DNA from: Methylococcaceae bacterium
GTDB lineage: Bacteria > Pseudomonadota > Gammaproteobacteria > Methylococcales > Methylomonadaceae
Direction of reading: 5' to 3'
Length of the DNA stretch: 8,738 bases
NCBI GenBank assembly: GCA_030699345.1
Contig: JAUYMX010000584.1
Span: forward strand, 1-8,738
The notes beneath the pieces are model-generated. The model searched no databases and was not told where the DNA came from. It saw only the letters and a list, made by a program, of their open reading frames with translations. Each line of letters begins with the position of its first letter. Within the stretch, counting starts at the first letter, position 1. Positions 6,631 through 8,738 of this stretch are shown here, one piece after another. A program made the position numbers and the translations under genes.

Positions 6631-7017
6631 ATGATCCATTTATGCCGTACATTGTTCTTATTCTTGATGCTAACTGGCCTTAGTTTTGCTGGTGAAGAGG
6701 CCTTTACCCAAGCCGCGTTCGACCAACTGCAAAAAGACGGCAAGCCCATTCTGGTCGCCATACATGCCGACTGGTGTCCAACCTGCCGCGCACAGGCTCC
6801 CATTGTTTCCAAATTGATCAAGCAAGATGAATTCCAGGCAATTAACGCCTTACGGGTCGATTTCGATCAACAGAAAGAGGTAGTCAAGGAGTTTAAGGCC
6901 ACCGCCCAAAGTACATTGATCGTTTTTAAAGGCGGTCAGGAAGTGGGACGTAGCTTGGGCGATACCACGGAAGACGGTATCAGAGGGCTGCTTAATAAAA
7001 CACTGTTAGGTAAGTAA
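6631..7017 (+). CDS. Exported thioredoxin-like protein (WCPTC)
   Basis: This 128-residue protein begins with a signal peptide (hydrophobic LFLFLMLTGL, likely cleavage after LSFA at residue 20), so it acts in the periplasm. The thioredoxin fold follows, with the redox motif WCPTC at 48-52 (C49, C52). The loop that normally holds the cis-proline before the Thr of strand beta-3 reads AQSTLIVF, so Ser replaces that proline. The gene pairs with ccdA, whose ATG is 4 bases after this stop. Together they correspond to a split DsbD: the membrane protein passes electrons from the cytoplasm and this domain delivers them to periplasmic targets. Likely targets include the Cys-rich bufferin, copper-site assembly or cytochrome c maturation; none is proved. 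No strong ribosome binding site is seen beyond AAAGG at 6621-6625. Confidence 0.88.
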   Translation: MIHLCRTLFLFLMLTGLSFAGEEAFTQAAFDQLQKDGKPILVAIHADWCPTCRAQAPIVSKLIKQDEFQAINALRVDFDQQKEVVKEFKATAQSTLIVFKGGQEVGRSLGDTTEDGIRGLLNKTLLGK

Positions 7018-7021
7018 GCGG

Positions 7022-7750
7022 ATGTTGGCCGACTTAGGGGTATATGGACTTAGCTTTGTCGCCGGGATACTTTCTACCCTGTCGCCCTGCGTGTTGCCGC
7101 TGATCCCGATTCTCGTCGGCACCGCCTTATCAGCCCACCGTTGGGGGCCGGTTGCTTTAGCCTTAGGTTTGGCCTTGTCTTTTACGGTTGTCGGCCTGTT
7201 CTTGGCAACAATAGGCAGTGCGATAGGTTTGGATCAAGCGTTATTCCGTAACGTCGCAGCTGTGTTATTAATCGTGTTTGGCGTGGTGTTATTGTCGGGA
7301 CGCTTGCAACAGCAATTTGCCTCCGCCACCGCCGGGTTAAGCGGAGCTGGTCAGCCGTTACTCGAACGCATCTCCGGCGACACCTTAAATGGACAACTAT
7401 TGCTTGGCTTGGTGCTGGGCGTGGTGTGGAGTCCTTGTGTCGGGCCGACCTTGGGGGCCACCATTACGCTTGCCAGCCAGGGGGGCAATCTTGGTCATGC
7501 CGGAGTGGTCATGGCGGTTTTCGGTATCGGTGCTGGATTTCCCCTTATTGTTCTTGGCACCTTGTCTCATCAGGCCATGATTCGTTTTAAAAGCAAACTG
7601 TCGGCGACCGGTAAAACCGGCAAGCTGATACTTGGAGTTTTGCTGACGCTGCTGGGTGTTTTGATTATCACTGGACTGGATAAGGTCTTTGAGACTTGGG
7701 TATTGAATCATGCGCCCGAGTGGCTGATCCAGTTAACTACATCAATCTGA
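7022..7750 (+). CDS. CcdA/DsbD-type transmembrane thiol-electron transporter
   Basis: This 242-residue inner-membrane protein matches the CcdA/DsbD-beta family, which carries reducing power from cytoplasmic thioredoxin to periplasmic thiol proteins. The paired redox cysteines lie in LSPCVLP (C23) and WSPCVGP (C139), the two pseudo-symmetric motifs that define the family. About six hydrophobic helices are seen (near 5-35, 42-65, 75-92, 122-145, 160-180, 200-220). The length is normal for CcdA and shorter than DsbD, which also carries soluble domains at both ends. The exported thioredoxin gene directly upstream supplies the missing periplasmic domain. The gene is the last of this two-gene unit. 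Confidence 0.92.
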   Translation: MLADLGVYGLSFVAGILSTLSPCVLPLIPILVGTALSAHRWGPVALALGLALSFTVVGLFLATIGSAIGLDQALFRNVAAVLLIVFGVVLLSGRLQQQFASATAGLSGAGQPLLERISGDTLNGQLLLGLVLGVVWSPCVGPTLGATITLASQGGNLGHAGVVMAVFGIGAGFPLIVLGTLSHQAMIRFKSKLSATGKTGKLILGVLLTLLGVLIITGLDKVFETWVLNHAPEWLIQLTTSI

Positions 7751-7791
7751 CAGACGTAGTCCCACATCAACGATTGAAGTTCGAAAATCAA

Positions 7792-7820
7792 TTGTAAGGA
7801 ATACAACCCTATCACGACCA
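7792..7820 (+). promoter_or_regulatory. Candidate ECF sigma promoter of the bufferin operon
   Basis: TTGTAAGG (7792-7799) is followed after 15 bases by CGACCA (7815-7820), matching the sites before PiT and the thioredoxin gene. It shares the ten bases TTGTAAGGAA with the thioredoxin-gene site. A start near 7827 would place the first hairpin of the leader at the very 5' end of the transcript and leave about 180 untranslated bases before bufA. Confidence 0.5.
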
Positions 7821-7824
7821 ATTA

Positions 7825-7943
7825 TTGGTTAGCAGGGTGAGTTAGTCTCATTCTGCTGCTACCAACCTATATCGACTGCACAGATTGCAGGCGATGGGAT
7901 CCCTCTTAAACAAGGGTGAACAAAAAAGCGCTTTTAGAGCGCT
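7825..7943 (+). other. Structured 5' leader of bufA
   Basis: Several hairpins follow one another. The first pairs TTGGTTAGCAG (7825-7835) with CTGCTACCAA (7856-7865), with one bulged T and an inner TGAG/CTCA stem. Next are CTGCA/TGCAG (7876-7890), CCCT/AGGG (7901-7916), and AGCGCT (7927-7932) with AGCGCT (7938-7943). No known riboswitch class is recognised. The leader may stabilise the mRNA, regulate it, or yield a separate small RNA ending at the terminator-like structure downstream. Confidence 0.4.
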
Positions 7944-7945
7944 GA

Positions 7946-7981
7946 CGCCGTTAACCAGGACGAAGATACGGCGACTTTTTT
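7946..7981 (+). terminator. Terminator-like structure in the bufA leader (possible attenuator)
   Basis: CGCCGT (7946-7951) pairs with ACGGCG (7968-7973) across a 16-base loop and is followed by AC and six T (7976-7981). It lies 27 bases before the bufA ATG, so it would stop transcripts before the gene unless bypassed. The stem is only six pairs with a long loop, so its strength is uncertain. Confidence 0.4.
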
Positions 7982-8008
7982 ACTTTCTTTACTAACTTAG
8001 GAAAACTT

Positions 8009-8284
8009 ATGAGTACTTCAAAAAACACATCAGGCTTGTTATTAGCAACAGCGGCAGCGGCATTATTTATGTCAGGCAACGTCATGGCTGCCGAGCAAGG
8101 CGCTGCCCAAGAAGCAACTGTACATTGTGGCGGCATTAATGCCTGTAAAGGCCAGTCTGAGTGCAAAACTGCGGCTAGCGCCTGTAAAGGCTTAAATGCC
8201 TGTAAAGGCCAAGGCTTTAATACCGTTAGCGAAAAAGAATGTACCGAAAAAGGCGGCAAAGTTCTGCCTGCACCGGCCATGTAA
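8009..8284 (+). CDS. bufA: Bufferin-family precursor (BufA-like, Cys-rich exported RiPP)
   Basis: This 91-residue protein has a signal peptide (hydrophobic GLLLATAAAALFMSG, likely cleavage after VMA at residue 27) and a small Cys-rich mature part. Six cysteines remain after cleavage: C40, C46, C52, C59, C65 and C78. ACKG occurs three times (45-48, 58-61, 64-67), with the larger unit NACKGQ twice, then a conserved KECTEKGGK ending. This is the pattern of bufferins, ribosomally made precursors whose cysteines are converted by a DUF692 enzyme so that the exported product sequesters copper in the periplasm. The gene for that enzyme follows at 8365, which strongly supports the call. TAGGA sits 7-8 bases before the ATG. 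A strong terminator between the two genes probably favours precursor over enzyme. Confidence 0.85.
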   Translation: MSTSKNTSGLLLATAAAALFMSGNVMAAEQGAAQEATVHCGGINACKGQSECKTAASACKGLNACKGQGFNTVSEKECTEKGGKVLPAPAM

Positions 8285-8285
8285 T

Positions 8286-8304
8286 ACCCGTTATTTTTAC
8301 GGGT
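8286..8304 (+). terminator. Small hairpin just after bufA
   Basis: ACCCGT (8286-8291) pairs with ACGGGT (8299-8304) around a TATTTTT loop, 2 bases after the bufA stop. No T-tract follows, so it more likely protects the 3' end of the bufA message than stops transcription. Confidence 0.35.
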
Positions 8305-8310
8305 TAAGGG

Positions 8311-8342
8311 AAGGGGCGGCAATAAACCGCCCCTTTGTTTTT
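8311..8342 (+). terminator. Strong intrinsic terminator between bufA and bufB
   Basis: AAGGGGCGG (8311-8319) pairs perfectly with CCGCCCCTT (8327-8335) around the loop CAATAAA, and TGTTTTT follows. This is a textbook Rho-independent terminator. It lies 27 bases after bufA and 22 before bufB, with no separate promoter evident for bufB, so partial read-through probably feeds the downstream genes. Confidence 0.8.
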
Positions 8343-8364
8343 AGCAACTTCAGAGGACCCGCTT

Positions 8365-8738
8365 ATGCCGGCGTTAGAACAGAGGCACAATCTTGGCTTC
8401 GGCCTGGGTTTGCGAACGGATCATTACGAAACCATTCTGGCTGAAAAGCCGCCCGTCGGTTGGTTTGAAGTCATCACCGAAAATTACCTCGTCCCCGGCG
8501 GCAAGCCACTTTATTATCTGGACAGCATTCGTGCCAATTATCCGCTGGTGATGCATGGCGTCTCCCTGTCTATCGGCGGCACAGATCCGTTAAATTGGGA
8601 CTATTTACGCCAAGTTAAAACATTGGCGGAGCGCATAGAACCCGCCTGGATTTCTGATCACTTATGCTGGACCGGCGTTAATGGCGTTAATCTGCATGAT
8701 CTTTTGCCATTGCCGTACACGCAAGAAGCCGTGCAACA
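8365..8738 (+). CDS. bufB: DUF692 multinuclear iron oxidative enzyme (MNIO), BufB-like, 3' end outside window
   Basis: The first 124 residues of a DUF692-family protein are present; the family is usually near 280 residues, so more than half is cut off by the window edge. Recognisable blocks are LGFGLGLRTDHY near residues 10-21, WFEVITENYL near 34-43, the MHGVSLSIGG strand, WISDHLCW and NLHDLLPLPYT. The His, Glu and Asp residues in these blocks belong to the iron-binding set of a TIM barrel. MNIO enzymes use two or three irons and oxygen to modify cysteines of a partner precursor; here the partner is the bufferin encoded just upstream. AGAGGA at 8352-8357 serves the ATG at 8365. A DUF2063 (BufC) partner gene would be expected downstream but cannot be seen. 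Confidence 0.93.
   Translation, partial: MPALEQRHNLGFGLGLRTDHYETILAEKPPVGWFEVITENYLVPGGKPLYYLDSIRANYPLVMHGVSLSIGGTDPLNWDYLRQVKTLAERIEPAWISDHLCWTGVNGVNLHDLLPLPYTQEAVQ

Noticed and set aside
7922..7943. Minus-strand terminator (AGCGCT stem followed by T-run on the - strand)
   Set aside because: No minus-strand gene lies to the right that would need it; kept only as part of the bufA leader.
7894..7995. A 33-codon frame in the bufA leader that could be a leader peptide
   Set aside because: No good ribosome binding site, no codon runs typical of attenuation peptides, and it is better explained as part of a structured RNA.
8136..8211. Short spaced repeats suggestive of CRISPR
   Set aside because: They lie in frame inside bufA, encode ACKG and have irregular spacing.

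Overview
The window looks like chromosomal DNA of a gammaproteobacterium. GC content is moderate, all convincing genes lie on the + strand in short tightly packed operons, and the family mix (CcdA/thioredoxin pair, ECF sigma factor with a mini anti-sigma factor, DUF692/bufferin genes, a GTGGGAGCG-type REP palindrome) fits a Methylococcales-like methanotroph. That placement is inferred from gene content and has not been tested.

Left part (1-3446). A 5'-truncated AhpD/carboxymuconolactone decarboxylase remnant (134-460) is followed by a gap carrying a REP-like nested palindrome (about 586-678). Then comes a three-gene operon: a PNPOx-like/ferredoxin-reductase fusion flavoprotein (713-1999), a glutathione S-transferase (2015-2620) and a DUF1348/NTF2-like protein (2652-3125). 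The set suggests detoxification of a small organic or oxidising compound; the substrate is unknown. A 321-base gap with a hairpin and promoter-like motifs follows.

Right part (3447-8738). This reads as a metal-stress gene cluster: PiT phosphate (arsenate) permease, ArsM arsenite methyltransferase, ECF sigma factor and short zinc-finger anti-sigma factor (3447-6450); an exported thioredoxin-like protein and a CcdA-type membrane thiol transporter (6631-7750); then a Cys-rich bufferin precursor BufA (8009-8284) and the start of its DUF692 modifying enzyme BufB (8365 to the window end). Bufferins are RiPP-type periplasmic copper-sequestering proteins, so the cluster joins arsenic methylation, periplasmic thiol reduction and copper buffering.

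The strongest unexplained signal is the 8-mer TTGTAAGG. It occurs once upstream of each of the three right-hand transcription units (3382, 6468, 7792), each time followed at about 15-16 nt by NGAC(T/C). This is the layout of an ECF promoter, and the natural candidate to read it is the sigma factor encoded at 5625. The inference is one ECF regulon, autoregulated through the PiT promoter. The bufA leader (about 7825-8000) is rich in hairpins and ends in a terminator-like structure. A second, strong intrinsic terminator sits between bufA and bufB and probably sets precursor excess over enzyme.
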